49,932 bases of DNA. Source: Daphnia carinata. Its lineage: Eukaryota; Arthropoda; Branchiopoda; Diplostraca; Daphniidae. The stretch covers positions 1-49,932 of the forward strand of contig NW_026712489.1 in the NCBI RefSeq assembly GCF_022539665.2, written 5' to 3'. The notes under the pieces are model-generated. The model worked only from the letters and a program-made list of their open reading frames with translations. It was not told where the DNA came from and did not search any database. The stretch's first letter is position 1. Every line of letters begins with the position of its first letter. Below are positions 40,601 through 49,050 of this stretch, piece after piece. Both the position numbers and the translations under genes were made by a program.

Positions 40601-41107
40601 GACCCTCTTACTCCGAACCATTTTCTACATGCTAGACCAATGCCGTACATCCCACTGGCATACGTCAATCTTGACAACGTAGACATTTCCAGAAACCAGT
40701 TTCTACAGAGTCAACTTATTGTCAACCACTATTGGAAAAGATGGATTACCGAGTGTTTACCTTACCTCACCGAAAGGAAAAAATGGGCCACAAGTCACAA
40801 AAACATTGAAGTGAACGATATTGTACTTGTTGTCGATCCATTAAACCCTCGGGGGCAATGGCCATTAGGGAAAGTAGTCGAAATTTTACCTAGCACGTCC
40901 GACAATGTAGTACGTGTGGCTAAAGTAAAAATTTCCGGCGCAAAAAATACTTTAACTCGTCCTGTGACTAGACTATGCTTGCTGTTAACGCAAAATGACA
41001 CCGGAATTACACCTGAAACTAGTCAGACGCCCTCACTGCCAAATTCGCCTAAAAGTGAAAAGGAAGAAAAATTTCCATCCAATTACCGCAGTCGACAATC
41101 AAATTGA
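34688..41107 (+). CDS. BEL-B Gag-Pol polyprotein, single intact frame, RT motif YVNN
   Basis: The first ATG of the open frame is at 34688 (2139 residues). The order is: N-terminal Gag with coiled coil (to about 330); Pao Gag region ITKFDGNPLNYQ (about 430-590); knuckles CFVCRGAIHKIEEC (about 675) and CLRC...H....C, C....C...HS; protease FLDSGSDSTLIRSD (about 819); RT with SSDIEKMYHQ. The motif that is YVDD in Pao elements reads F-Y-V-N-N-Y-L-D-S here (AAC AAC at 38411-38416, residues 1242-1243). RNase H follows with FADASQLGFG, PRLELQ and YVDSQTV, then the integrase finger H..H...CIPCKRR, D-D-E in GVDYFGP, SDNGTNF and GVWERLV, and a DUF5641-type tail. Gag and Pol share one frame, as in many BEL elements. 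With two Asn at the metal-binding positions the RT is predicted inactive. Confidence 0.95.
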   Translation: MSETQGITEDPTKKEPTTAIKTAESGPVHDGGSVGVISRPTKEEAEMALLIAEAGPNHHGGNLSHDPSIPNLTQSRGLRKREHTTLSTRIHDCIRQHRQGIRLSKGQLSIWRIELVRLFDSTMELHEKYVETVTNLPGKRRAECERWQVQFTTDHQSVLSEIDQHLASRSIASSSLASSVTINSTVAKASVKENSTVSLRIQQLETQARRTQDVLNRHGELLSDIVNDIKKSSLQAKRQSESLHAIEQILQSIHEVNEKSLATVEKKMDIRLKSAMGQMVEENESSSKKVEEKLEAMQKNSELQSTELERLKCLVRQTCAKMSRQCPEGENVSSQSRLDTSIQGMLSQRREALGWPQGITPTSPPRAANLLEQCKRGGTKGEQMDSLGATIDMSNDPSFNCQQQSRGDPKSDSSLVCQLVDSLKMSALPPLTITKFDGNPLNYQMFKSKFMTLYHNRCSDNGIRLAHLQELLATHVLNSVADCVHDPSKYEVVWHRLDQEYGHTTIMAQTHLNNLLRLPPVQPNDSASLKTFSNKLHGAVSALSNSGLASELESLGNLMHVVAKLPKTLRERWGGKVMKMHPAAPSIVDLDDWLTLQSKGSDFAKLMAGPSTLPTIPQVVPKRNGKGYPTPYVSTINHVTTSTPEANLPQSKGGGLRVSPPNTTSFSQTRGNSTCFVCRGAIHKIEECNAFKQMSPTQRAETVFKAGRCLRCLTGRHTSRTCRFKSIRCTVEGCKYPGHSTLLHGSEFSTRTKTSTSSDHKTTPESKPSRRVTFDNKVDEAFLGAVSRTGLDTPRRVLFKIVPVRQQHEERVFDTFGFLDSGSDSTLIRSDVARTQLGLAGPTTKINVTSYDGGVTPVNAHIVDFVISSRDGSTSFQARRAYAVENLQVAQNPTFSGVQAKAFSHLQGLKLPEVPSDQVTILIGLDVADAHDHSESRKPIDGSTGPVAFNTPFGWCLGGKMGPQSEQEQPSHYVAHITSKEEERNLSELVERFWRLESKDSVQPPTLLSAEDRRGEEILKRTSRYIRNHHQIGLMWKVDNPELPDNRSMALSRLFQIERRFKRDPSYAKRYNDVIQEYINLGHARLLSTEEAKRRTPKTNYMPHHGVQSSTSSTTKTRVVFDGSAECEGTSLNKNLLRGPNYLLNLLGIILRFRKHQIPISSDIEKMYHQVLVPDEDQDAFRFLYRSPNSTSPPLTYRMTVHVFGAVSSPSTCLFALNKTAEDNKTKFPDAAASVKTSFYVNNYLDSFESEDEAIKRARQLKELLQLGGFNLTKWSSSSRKVLAALKPLGLANPKLDLDLDKLPMDRALGILWDSEIDAFTFKVGERVQSHATPTKRNLVSVVATVYDPLGFVAPMVFAMKVLIQEVWRAKLDWDEELPESLKCQFQKWCQSLPNLARITIPRCLVKEERPTKQQVHIFADASQLGFGAVAYVRTTYASERVGVSFIMAKTHVAPLKQLSIPRLELQGAVEALHLAILICREMNLDLSQITFYVDSQTVLRWIHSANVKYEVFVGNRIGKILMNTNCRQWRHVPGTMNPADVCSRGLNSDNLQELQQFHEGPAFLLLEPSSWPKWDQIEHVNHQDPEAIHVYKMKTEPSDNIIDQCVEYYSDKVRLERVLAWCLRFILNCCAKVKKLKLTSGELTPVETETALAMCIRRAQEVAYPEDVLFLKKGKELPNRSKLKQFRPFIDEQHLMRVGGRIGQAPVDYVTRHPVILPPEERITSLIVWDVHVRNYHMKADRLLCELRAMYWVTSGRRVIKSILNKCIPCKRRDVQPVAPLMAQLPIHRITPFLPPFAHTGVDYFGPLTVKVGGRGRRHEKRWICLFTCLTTRAVHLEVTASLSTEAFLMALSRFSSIRGKPVVVYSDNGTNFVAGEKELKEAVEELNNSKDYLESQFTCRHIEWRFSPPSGPHFGGVWERLVQSCKRAMKVTLGNSVVSDQVLNTVVAEIGALLNSRPLTHLSINPEDPDPLTPNHFLHARPMPYIPLAYVNLDNVDISRNQFLQSQLIVNHYWKRWITECLPYLTERKKWATSHKNIEVNDIVLVVDPLNPRGQWPLGKVVEILPSTSDNVVRVAKVKISGAKNTLTRPVTRLCLLLTQNDTGITPETSQTPSLPNSPKSEKEEKFPSNYRSRQSN

Positions 41108-41333
41108 CGGTGTCAAGAATCGCCCTCTAGGAGACACCTTTGTAATTATCAAAGGGTAATTAAAATTATTCTTTCGAGCGTCTTCTGCTTCATTGTGAAA
41201 TTCGTAGTCGTCCGTGCAAGTCGATCTCTCAAGTGTCTCAAATTTCGTAGTGTCGAACCTGTGCCGTACAAATTGTGACAAACTAAGTGCCAGTGAATTT
41301 TCTAGAGAGTGCGTGACAATTGAACAAGTGAAA

Positions 41334-41921
41334 ATGAAAATTGTAAATTTGGACGAACTAAAAGAACGCGAAGGTGAATTGTTGCTCAAACTCAAAGGTG
41401 TGCTACAGAGCTGCAACCGTAAAGAAGAGGAGGCCTGGACTTTATTGACTTATCGCCCTTCAGACTCCAGTGCCATTCAAGAAACTCTCTGTGCAATCAT
41501 TCACCGTCGAAATTCTCTCACAAGACAAATCTGCAGGGAAATTATGGCGACCATCTCACCACGTTGTAACCCGGGGCAAAACCCTCCACCGTCGACGCCC
41601 ACTTCTTTACCAGCACCGGTTACCGCCCCGCGGTTCACCCCGTCGGTGTCGTGCTTTGTCGACCATCCAGGACCCGTACAGCCCCACAACGTCGACCAAT
41701 GTGAAATTTTCGTAAACAAGATGACAGCCACTGAACGGGCAAAATTGATCGCCCGGCTCTCCCTGTGCTTCCGGTGCTGGAAAAGAGGGGACTTCGTCGG
41801 GGAGCAGAAGCATGTTGGGGCCAACTGCACCCACATGCGACACTGTTCCCGCTGCAACAGCCCAACTCACCATCAATTGCTGTGCAAAGCCAACTTTGTC
41901 ACGCGTCAGAGTGCTCAATAG
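41334..41921 (+). CDS. BEL-B third ORF, zinc-knuckle protein
   Basis: 195 residues from ATG 41334; the frame is open upstream to 41214 and beyond without another ATG. The N-terminal helix is rich in K, E and L, and the middle is Pro/Thr-rich. The C-terminal Cys/His region reads SCFVDH, C.IF, RLSLCFRCWKRGD, then H....C.H.R.C..C....HH.LLC. The spacing follows the BEL-A third ORF and the Gag knuckle region of the same element. There is no signal peptide or membrane segment. It is probably a nucleic-acid-binding accessory protein derived from a gag duplication (inference). It starts 227 bp after the gag-pol stop, so it needs its own message or reinitiation. Confidence 0.75.
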   Translation: MKIVNLDELKEREGELLLKLKGVLQSCNRKEEEAWTLLTYRPSDSSAIQETLCAIIHRRNSLTRQICREIMATISPRCNPGQNPPPSTPTSLPAPVTAPRFTPSVSCFVDHPGPVQPHNVDQCEIFVNKMTATERAKLIARLSLCFRCWKRGDFVGEQKHVGANCTHMRHCSRCNSPTHHQLLCKANFVTRQSAQ

Positions 41922-42029
41922 CAATTTTGTCGACTTCCGTTTCTTCTTCTCCTTTTAAAATCTAGAAGTTTGTTCTGTTTTCCATGCTATAATTTGTTTT
42001 GTTTGTCGAAATGACAAACAAGGGCCCGC

Positions 42030-42403
42030 TGTCACCGATTTGATCGGTGGGGGTAGGACCCGGTAGAGGGCTACCCGTTGAGGTCGACCTTCTTTTGTTT
42101 TTCCCTTTCCCTTTTGTTTTCTAAAAGGGTATACGCGGTTCGACTGGGTTAGTTACACATTTAAGTTCGTTGCTGTCTAACAGTTTTTTTGTAATTCCCT
42201 TTCAGGGTTGTTAGTTTTGTAACTCTGTAAGCCCCCTTTTGTCCCACGTTAGAGTCGACCATTTTCGTCGAACCTCTCTTTGGTTTGTCCTCAATAAAGA
42301 ATTGAAAGCTCTTTAGTCTTACTTAATTGAGCAAACAGGGAAAGAAGGGCTTTAAAACTAACTTAAGTAAAGCTATTGCCATTCTCACGTGAGATACGCA
42401 ACA
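42030..42403 (+). repeat. BEL-B 3' LTR
   Basis: 374 bp, identical by eye to 34118-34491, with AATAAA at 42293-42298. Preceded by ACAAGGGCCCGC. Confidence 0.96.
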
Positions 42404-42603
42404 CAGTTTGTCCAGCCTTGTCCAAATTCAGACTCAGTTTTGTCTCCTCCGTTTTCTTTCTTTAAATCAAGCGTGCGGTATTTATGTTCATATCCTAGTC
42501 CAGCAATAAAGCATTCCTTTTTTATATCTCCGTCATTTCATTCATCCTCATCCATCATCCTTTCATCTCTCTCTGTTGCCACTTTGCACGAGAGTCAGCA
42601 ACA
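42404..42603 (+). repeat. BEL-A 3' LTR, right fragment (with BEL-B target duplication)
   Basis: CAGTT is repeated at 42404-42408, then the LTR continues to GAGTCAGCAACA. ACAGC, the BEL-A target duplication, follows. Confidence 0.93.
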
Positions 42604-42709
42604 ACAGCAATCTTCTCTTCTATCGTAGTCTGTTCGTTTTTTTAGTGTTTCATTGGACGATTGGAATTTTAAGATGGGACTCCAATTAAGTGAAATAGTG
42701 TTATATAAC

Positions 42710-42792
42710 ACCAGGTTGGCCGAGTGGTTAAGGCGCCACACTTAAGTCCTGGTCTCTGTATAGAGACGTGAGTTCGATCCTCACACCTGGTA
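42710..42792 (+). pseudogene. tRNA-Leu (TAA) copy with damaged anticodon stem
   Basis: Duplicate of 2074-2156. The acceptor, D-arm and T-arm are intact, but the anticodon stem is CCACA/CCTGG with two mismatches, so it is probably inactive. Confidence 0.72.
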
Positions 42793-43384
42793 ACAAAGAC
42801 ACAGTCAAGAAAATAGCAAATGATAGCAAAATTATTTTCTTTCGTAGTCGGTTCATTCTTCGGAGTGAGCTGGGAGGGCGATTGGAAGTCAGCTGGGTTC
42901 CAGGAATATGTACTATTCATTATACGAATCTATCTTATCGGTTTGCAGTTGGATATGCAAAATACTTGCTGCAAGATGTCCACCAAGTATGGTTGAAGGT
43001 GCATGCTTGAGTTACCGCAAATTATTTAATTGCATTTGTTATTTTTTAAATAGCCCCTTGTGCCATACACATTCATTACGTTATTAGTCTTATGAAATCC
43101 TGAACCTGAAAATAGTTTGATCTTCAATGTTTTTTTATCCCACCTTTATTGCATATGACGGTGCGGCAAAAAATCCTTAAGGTGGTCCGTTCCACCGCTA
43201 ACGGGTCGTTCCTGGTGTCTAATAAAATACCAACTGAATTGGCAGGTTCATCCCCAAATATTGAAATAGTTTTAAATAGAACTCATAGTTTCAGCGATAT
43301 GTTACCTGCACACTAAGGTTACTGTATACACTATGGTATAGAGATTACCACATACAGTCGGGACTGAGTATCGCCAAAGGTACG

Positions 43385-43716
43385 CCATACTTCTCGACGG
43401 ATTCAGGATGCAAGAATTTCTCCTTTGCTTCTCTGTTTTACCAAAGACCAACCGATAATGGGACCAACTTGGTCACAGCCGGCAAAAACTTCGCCAGGCC
43501 TTGTAGGAAATGACCAAACTATACGGAAAAATACAGGTTGTTTGTTACAAAATCGAATGACATTTTTCTCACCCACATAGACCGCATTTGGGAGAGAGCG
43601 AAGAAAATCCTGCAATCCTGTACCATGAAATTTGGCATAGGGAATCGGCTAGTCACCGTCGAGTCTTAAGAACAGTCGTCGCCGAAGTAACAGCCCTTCT
43701 GAATGCCCTGCTGAAA
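43385..43716 (+). pseudogene. Eroded BEL integrase relic (duplicate)
   Basis: Same as 2774-3085 with a few substitutions (TDNGTN, RIWE, LRTVVAEVTALLNA recognisable). Confidence 0.7.
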
Positions 43717-44469
43717 CCTAAAATGAAATACCATTTTATTGTTTGAATAATATACTTAACATCATGTTTGAACCAATCTTTGTTTTGGAACTCATATCTT
43801 ACAAAAGCCTTCGAATCCCGTTTCCTGGGACTTTTCACCAACAATATATTTAGTTTCCGATGCAACAAATATTAACCTTCAACTAGGATGGGAAGCGATA
43901 GTTTGAAGAAGTATCGGTATCGTGGTACCAAATTTTCGAAAAAAAATCGCGATGCTGAATCCATCCGCTGAATTCATCACTGAAAATTTTAAAGAAACGC
44001 AAATCACTTCTTGTCTGTACGTGCATAGGGCCACATACGTCTGAATGAATTTGTCGTCTGACTTCATAGGCTCTTGTCCTACCGACACGAAAAGGGGATC
44101 TCTGCCTTTTTCCGGATACACAACTAAGACAGGGCTACGTTGGAGTGATGTCGTTGGCTGGTAGTATGAAGCCATCTACTGCATGATTGGATGACATTTC
44201 CTAGATTACAATAAAGAGTTTTTGTTATAAGATGGAAAGTTAATCTGATTTGATGCTTGGTCATGTAAATTAAAACAAACTACATCGATACGACAGTAAT
44301 CGAATATCTTATTAAACAAGGAAATCGTCTTTCTCCTTCAGTGCGCGCATTTTCAATTGATTTAGCTTAGAATGATTATTTAACTAATTTATATCCAAAT
44401 ATCTCGAAATAATTGCATGCCCTTTCTAAACTCAATCTAATAAATGATACCAATGCCTCTTAAGTTTCA

Positions 44470-44541
44470 AGGGGGCACCCAGGTTTGAACTGCGGACCCT
44501 ACGATCTGCAGTCGTATGCTCTACCAGTGAGCTATACCCCC
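44470..44541 (-). tRNA. tRNA-Cys (GCA), third copy
   Basis: The minus strand begins GGGGGTATAGCTCACTGG. The anticodon stem TACGA/TCGTA is perfect around CTGCAGA and the acceptor is intact. The T-stem has one G-G mismatch. Confidence 0.72.
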
Positions 44542-44878
44542 ATTACACAACAATGGTCAAACAAATAAATTCCTGTTAGAAAATTAAAAATAAATAACAA
44601 ATTTCGTTATTTTATGAGCATTCGACAGGCAACATTGCGATGGTCAGGTTAACTTATCTTTTATAGCATTGGAGTTTCCTGTACGCTTTAATTATTCAGT
44701 CATCTTTCTCTTTCGCTTTAGTATACAGTATTAAAATAGAGAGTATTTGTTCCAAAGTGGCAAGTTAATCTGATTTGATGCTAAGTCTTGTAAATTAATA
44801 CAGCCCCCCACCCAGATAGTGAAGCGTCCGAACATATTTCAATATCGGCTTTTCGTGGAAAGAATACCTTCTCATTTG

Positions 44879-45907
44879 TTATTCCAAATTCGCCATCCAC
44901 CATTTTAAGTCGGCTTCCGCCTCAGACGACAACTTGCATTTGCTACTGAGATCACCGTTCGCCTTCGTGGATTCTAATAGATAAAAGCGCTGCATGCGTC
45001 TATAGTGAGACTGTGCAAAAGGAATGGTTGGAATAGCCCACGTGAAATTTCCTAAAATGGAAACCACCTTGCGTAAGGCTAGCTGTTTGGCGCCCAATGC
45101 GTCCTCACATAGTCTTTTCACCTCCCGCACCTTGATACCGGGCACCGCGTATGACATTTTCACAGAATCAACCATCATACCTAAGTACTCAATTATTTGG
45201 GAGGGGACGACTACTGATTTTTCCAAATTAATCAAAAAACCTAAGGCTTGTAAAAGACTCAAGGTTTTTGTAAGATCAGTGCGAAATGTTCAAAAGTAGG
45301 ATGTCGTCTAGAAAAATAAATAGTCTGAGACCTTGTCGTCTCAGAAAGGCTACCACTACTCTCAGTAGCTTCGTAAATATCCGAGGGGCAGGGGAAAGGC
45401 CAAAAGCCATGCAACAAAACTGATAAATACGCCCCCTCCATGCAAAGCGCAGGTACTTTTGGTGAGAAATATGCATTGGAATTGTTAAGTATGGGTCCTT
45501 GAGGTCTAACTTAATGAACCAGCCCCCTTCCCTAACGATAAACCGGACGGTTTCCAGGCTTTCCATTTTGAAATATTGGTACTCTATGAACCTGTTAACT
45601 GGCTTTAAATTCACGATCGGTCGAAATCCCCCAGCCTTCTTGGCACGCAAAAGAACGAACACACAAAACCCTCTGAATTATCCGTAACTTCGGAGATAGC
45701 TTGTTTGCCTAATAGGTTAACTACTTCGGCGTCGCAAACCGCCTGCATCTCCTCTGACATAACTACGGAATGTGGAGGAAAGTGTTGCAACGGAGGTGAA
45801 ATAAAATTCAGTCTTACGCCGTTAGCTACCGCATCGAGCACCCAAGGGTCGTTACTAATCGATGCCCATTTTTCCGAAAAATAACGCAACCTATCCCCGA
45901 TTTCCAC
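44879..45907 (-). pseudogene. DIRS reverse transcriptase in three frames
   Basis: KKAGGFRPIVNLKPVNRFI, FKMESLETV and FIKLDLKDPYLTIP are typical DIRS RT blocks, followed by LRFAWRGRIYQFCCMAFGL. The active site is FLDD. After a shift near 45290 it reads LGFLINLEKSVVVPSQ and EYLGMMVDS, then ends near DLKWWMANLE. Shifts near 45660 and 45290 break the frame. Confidence 0.82.
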
Positions 45908-45911
45908 TGCT

Positions 45912-47270
45912 TTAAGGACGGGAATAGCTAGGGAAAAAAACCTGAGGTCTTAATAATTCATACCTTCCTCTGGAGCTACCGCGCCCGTGGCCACCTCTCG
46001 GATCGTTTCTCCCTCTGCCCGCGTTTCCAACCGCTGGATGCAAATCGTCTCCATAATACCGTGGGGCCAGATTATCGACGAATTGGCTGTACCGAACCAT
46101 CCTAAGCGGGTTTCTTCTTCCCCGGGAAGCGGCAGCTGCCGCTTGATCCCGCTTTGCTAGAGCCTCATCTTGGCTTGCTTCCTTAAGCATGTGGCTCAGA
46201 AACTCACCGGTGAAAAGGTGCTCGCGGGCCTCCTTTGCGGTAGTGAAATTGGATTCGTCTTTCAGCAAATAGCCAACCCTAGGGTCTGTGGCGCTGACTA
46301 CTGCTTCTCGGCGCTTTCTTAAAATGTGCGCAAAAGCTCTACCCCACTGTTGTAAGGCTGCTTGTAATGAACGGCGTACGCGAACACCTGCTGGTGTATC
46401 GTCCGGGGTAGCTGACACCCCCGCGTATAAGTCGATCAATGGTGGGCGATGTCCATAACTTTCAGCTGAGTTTTCACTAAGGTCTCCTCCATTGAGTTGA
46501 CTGTTTTAAGGGCGTTCTTCTCTTTCGCGCGCCTGCTCATCCACCCATCTAACTTCGGGGGTTTAAGAGAAAAACCTTCCTCCTCAAAGAGCAACGGAAA
46601 TTCTCTTGACACTAACTTTGACTGATCCGTCGAAACCCCAACCGCTAAGAGCGATGCAATCTCACGGCAGATTTCTTTAGGAATAACGGCCGCGGAAAAC
46701 GATGCCGGATCTCGAGATGCTTCTTCTGGCGGTTGCGGGGAAGGCGGCGTTGGTAAAATTGCACCCGTCACTTCCGTACCTGGCGTACTTGTCAATACTT
46801 CGGTCGGTAGCTCTTCGGCGCACCCGGGGCGCCATGAACGTCCTCGCTCCACCGTCTCCTCCTCTTCATACCACTCATCCGTTACCTCTTGCCTATCATC
46901 ATCGTAGATAGCATCGGACTCGATCGTATAGGTATACGGATCGTCGTGAAATTCGGGGTCGTGAAAACCGATGGGGCCCAAACTGCGCGTCGTACCGTTG
47001 ACTGTATACATCACTTCTACCGTAGTACTGAGATGATTCATCAGCCAAGCTATAGTCCAGTCTTCTAGGCGATCTGCTACGAAAGTCGCTGTGATTACGC
47101 TGTAACTGACGCTCGTGCCACAAGCGTTCTCTAAGCTCACGATCCCTGAAAAACTGTTCACGCCGGCGATCACCTTCGTAACTGAAAGGAACTTGGTCGT
47201 TATAATAATTGCGAAAATTTCTCGAATCACCACGTGGGCCTAGCCCCGAACGAGGGAAATTTTGTGACAT
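45912..47270 (-). pseudogene. DIRS Gag-like frames
   Basis: MSQNFPRSGLGPRG (47270) is Arg/Tyr-rich. A shift near 47000 leads to the acidic frame ending at 46436, which overlaps by ATGA the next frame (46439-45912). That frame ends in an RGRG-rich tail (GRGRNDPRGGHGRGSSRGR). The position before RT and the composition fit DIRS Gag. Either the ATGA overlap or an indel separates the parts. Confidence 0.65.
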
Positions 47271-47377
47271 GTCTAGACAAGAGCTAAAAAAACGTCTGAT
47301 CGGAGAGGGCGGTTGCAGGTGGCGAGGAAAGGAAGTCTTTAAAAGAGCTAAATAGATCTCGTCTACACCCTTAGGGT

Positions 47378-47396
47378 CGAAAGTAAGTTACTTTCG
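47378..47396. other. Perfect 9-bp inverted repeat with 1-nt centre
   Basis: CGAAAGTAA, G, TTACTTTCG, just upstream (in DIRS direction) of the Gag-like frames. It may be a regulatory site of the DIRS leader or chance. Confidence 0.4.
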
Positions 47397-47582
47397 TAGG
47401 TATAATGCAAACCGAAGAACCCTTTTTTTGAAATGCAAAATGTACCTACTCTAGCCTCACCTTATGGAATACCAGGAGCACCCCAAGTGTTGTGATATGC
47501 AACTTCCAATTGTCAGCTTTAAAAGTATCACTGTTTACCAACTTTAGCTTCGCTGAAGAGCTGATGAGTCCTCCATGGTTGA

Positions 47583-48590
47583 TGCCGAAAAATTCCATCA
47601 ATTATTCTTCCAATTTCAAGAAACAAGGCACTTGAAAACCCAACCTTCATCAGACTACTTTTCCGAGCACTGTATACACAAAACAACGCCAACAATAGTA
47701 CGGCAAGCGTCTTCACAGATGGCTCCCGTTACTACGAGGACAACTCCACAGCATGCGCCATCTACTGCCCAAATGTTCAACTAAAAAAAGCCTGGAAATT
47801 CTCTAGTGATACAAACATTTTCACAGCCGAACTGATGGCTATTCTAAAGGCCATAGAATACACTGAAAACGGCCCAGCGCAGCTGATCAGGATCTTCTCG
47901 GACTCACTCAGCGCCATCTCAGCCATCAACAATTTACACCCTAGAAATGAACTAGTCATTAAGATTCGGAATAGGGCTCTAAGTAGCTCTTCCGCCGGCG
48001 CAAAAGTTGTTCTCTACTGGATTCCCAGTCACGTAGGTATCCCAGAAAACGAACTTGTGGACCGTCTGGCAAACGATGCAAGAACGGACCCCAGCTGTAA
48101 AAAAATCGACTACACCGACCCGTCTAAACTCGCATCAAATGTATTCCGCAGAGCTTGGTCCAAACTGATGACTTCATACCTGGAGAGTCACTATGGTTTC
48201 TTTGATTACCACCCCAGGAACTCGCTTTCTCCTGAGCCTTGGATGGTGCATCCTGGCAGACTTAAAAACAGCATTCTCCACAAACTCCGCTCGAACCGGC
48301 TACGTTTAAACGCTCGTGTCTCGAAATTTGATCCCTCTGTATCCCCAAACTGTAGCTATGGATGTCCTGTACAGGAAACTCCCTCCCATCTTTTAATAGA
48401 ATGTCCCTACATCGCTGCCGAAAGAGAGGAGCTAAAAAGCTTCCTATCGGAGCTCAAACTGCAGCTGAACCTGTCCACTCTTCTTCATCCAACGCAAAAC
48501 TGTGACAACCACGCCAAACTCAAGATCAGGGACCTGGTGTTAAATTTCTTCTGGAAATCAGGAATTCAGGAACTTCACAAACGCTGCTGA
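47583..48590 (+). CDS. LINE ORF2 C-terminal part: RNase H and Cys/His tail
   Basis: The frame is open from a TGA at 47580. RNase H residues are visible in VFTDGS (Asp), FTAELMAI (Glu), IFSDSLSA (Asp), PSHVGIPENELVDRLAND (His and Asp). A C-terminal CSYGC...HLLIECP finger common in LINE ORF2 follows. The stop is TGA at about 48588. The RT and endonuclease are missing by 5' truncation. Confidence 0.82.
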   Translation, partial: CRKIPSIILPISRNKALENPTFIRLLFRALYTQNNANNSTASVFTDGSRYYEDNSTACAIYCPNVQLKKAWKFSSDTNIFTAELMAILKAIEYTENGPAQLIRIFSDSLSAISAINNLHPRNELVIKIRNRALSSSSAGAKVVLYWIPSHVGIPENELVDRLANDARTDPSCKKIDYTDPSKLASNVFRRAWSKLMTSYLESHYGFFDYHPRNSLSPEPWMVHPGRLKNSILHKLRSNRLRLNARVSKFDPSVSPNCSYGCPVQETPSHLLIECPYIAAEREELKSFLSELKLQLNLSTLLHPTQNCDNHAKLKIRDLVLNFFWKSGIQELHKRC

Positions 48591-48712
48591 ACCAAGTCAA
48601 AGTCCCCTCATCTACTCAAGTAATTTTCCGGTGCTAATTTTGGTCTCCTAGGACGACCCGTTCCCGATATGGCAACGCCACACGGGAGGCACCTTAAACA
48701 ACATTTAAAAAA
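47583..48712 (+). mobile_element. 5'-truncated LINE (non-LTR) with RNase H
   Basis: Only the last part of ORF2 and a 3' UTR remain. The 3' end is near the A run at 48705-48713. The RNase H domain places it with I- or R1-like clades; I cannot resolve which. Confidence 0.7.
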
Positions 48713-49050
48713 AAAGTTGTTGTGGTGTTTACAAGTATTATTATTCACATTGGTTAAGCTGTGTACCGTGGCCAGATACGTATATACATATTAAAACTAC
48801 GATGGGACTTCAGTTAAATCAGCTCAAAGGTGTTTTTAGTTACCCAATATGGTACAGGAAAGTGCCATCAAATTACTGTAGGAACGCTTAGCTCCACAGT
48901 AGCTCCTACAGTAAGATGAGATAAACATAAACTTGTAGGTCGGCTTGACCTGTGCAATTCTTCGTTCAATGAAATAACATAACAGAAATATCTTTATTTT
49001 ATTGCAACCAAAGGGAACAAATCAAAGAAAAACAAAAGGGAAAGTAAAAT
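48713..49050. other. No gene seen
   Basis: It contains an inverted repeat CTGTAGGA...TCCTACAG (about 48880-48915) and AT-rich sequence. Nothing else supported. Confidence 0.35.

Larger units (their letters stand above)
34118..42403 (+). mobile_element. BEL/Pao retrotransposon BEL-B, structurally complete and young
   Basis: The 374-bp LTRs are identical by eye. The 5-bp target duplication is CAGTT (34113-34117 and 42404-42408). It has a tRNA-Phe PBS, a single uninterrupted gag-pol frame and a third ORF. It sits inside the 3' LTR of BEL-A and is missing from the duplicated copy at 1-1967, so it inserted after the duplication. The RT motif YVNN is the one clear defect. Confidence 0.96.
26804..42603 (+). 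mobile_element. BEL/Pao retrotransposon BEL-A, full span, with BEL-B nested in its 3' LTR
   Basis: It is flanked by ACAGC at 26799-26803 and 42604-42608. The pre-insertion site AAATGACAGCAATCTTCT is preserved as an empty homologue near 26178. The order is LTR, tRNA-Phe PBS, gag, PR, RT, RH, IN, hairpin, third ORF, LTR. Gag-pol has many stops and shifts, a deletion of about 0.8 kb in RT, and a mutated integrase Asp. The 5' and 3' LTRs differ at several sites, so the insertion is not recent. Confidence 0.93.
32368..44803. repeat. Segmental duplication, right copy (interrupted by BEL-B)
   Basis: This is the partner of 1-4166. The homologous parts are 32368-34117 and 42409-44803. The 34118-42403 insert is absent from the left copy. 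Confidence 0.88.
44804..47400 (-). mobile_element. Truncated, frameshifted DIRS-type retrotransposon
   Basis: Gag-like frames (45912-47270) are followed by an RT of the DIRS group, cut off at about 44804 within or just before RNase H. No methyltransferase or tyrosine recombinase is present. Its end abuts the break of the segmental duplication. Exact termini not identified. Confidence 0.78.
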
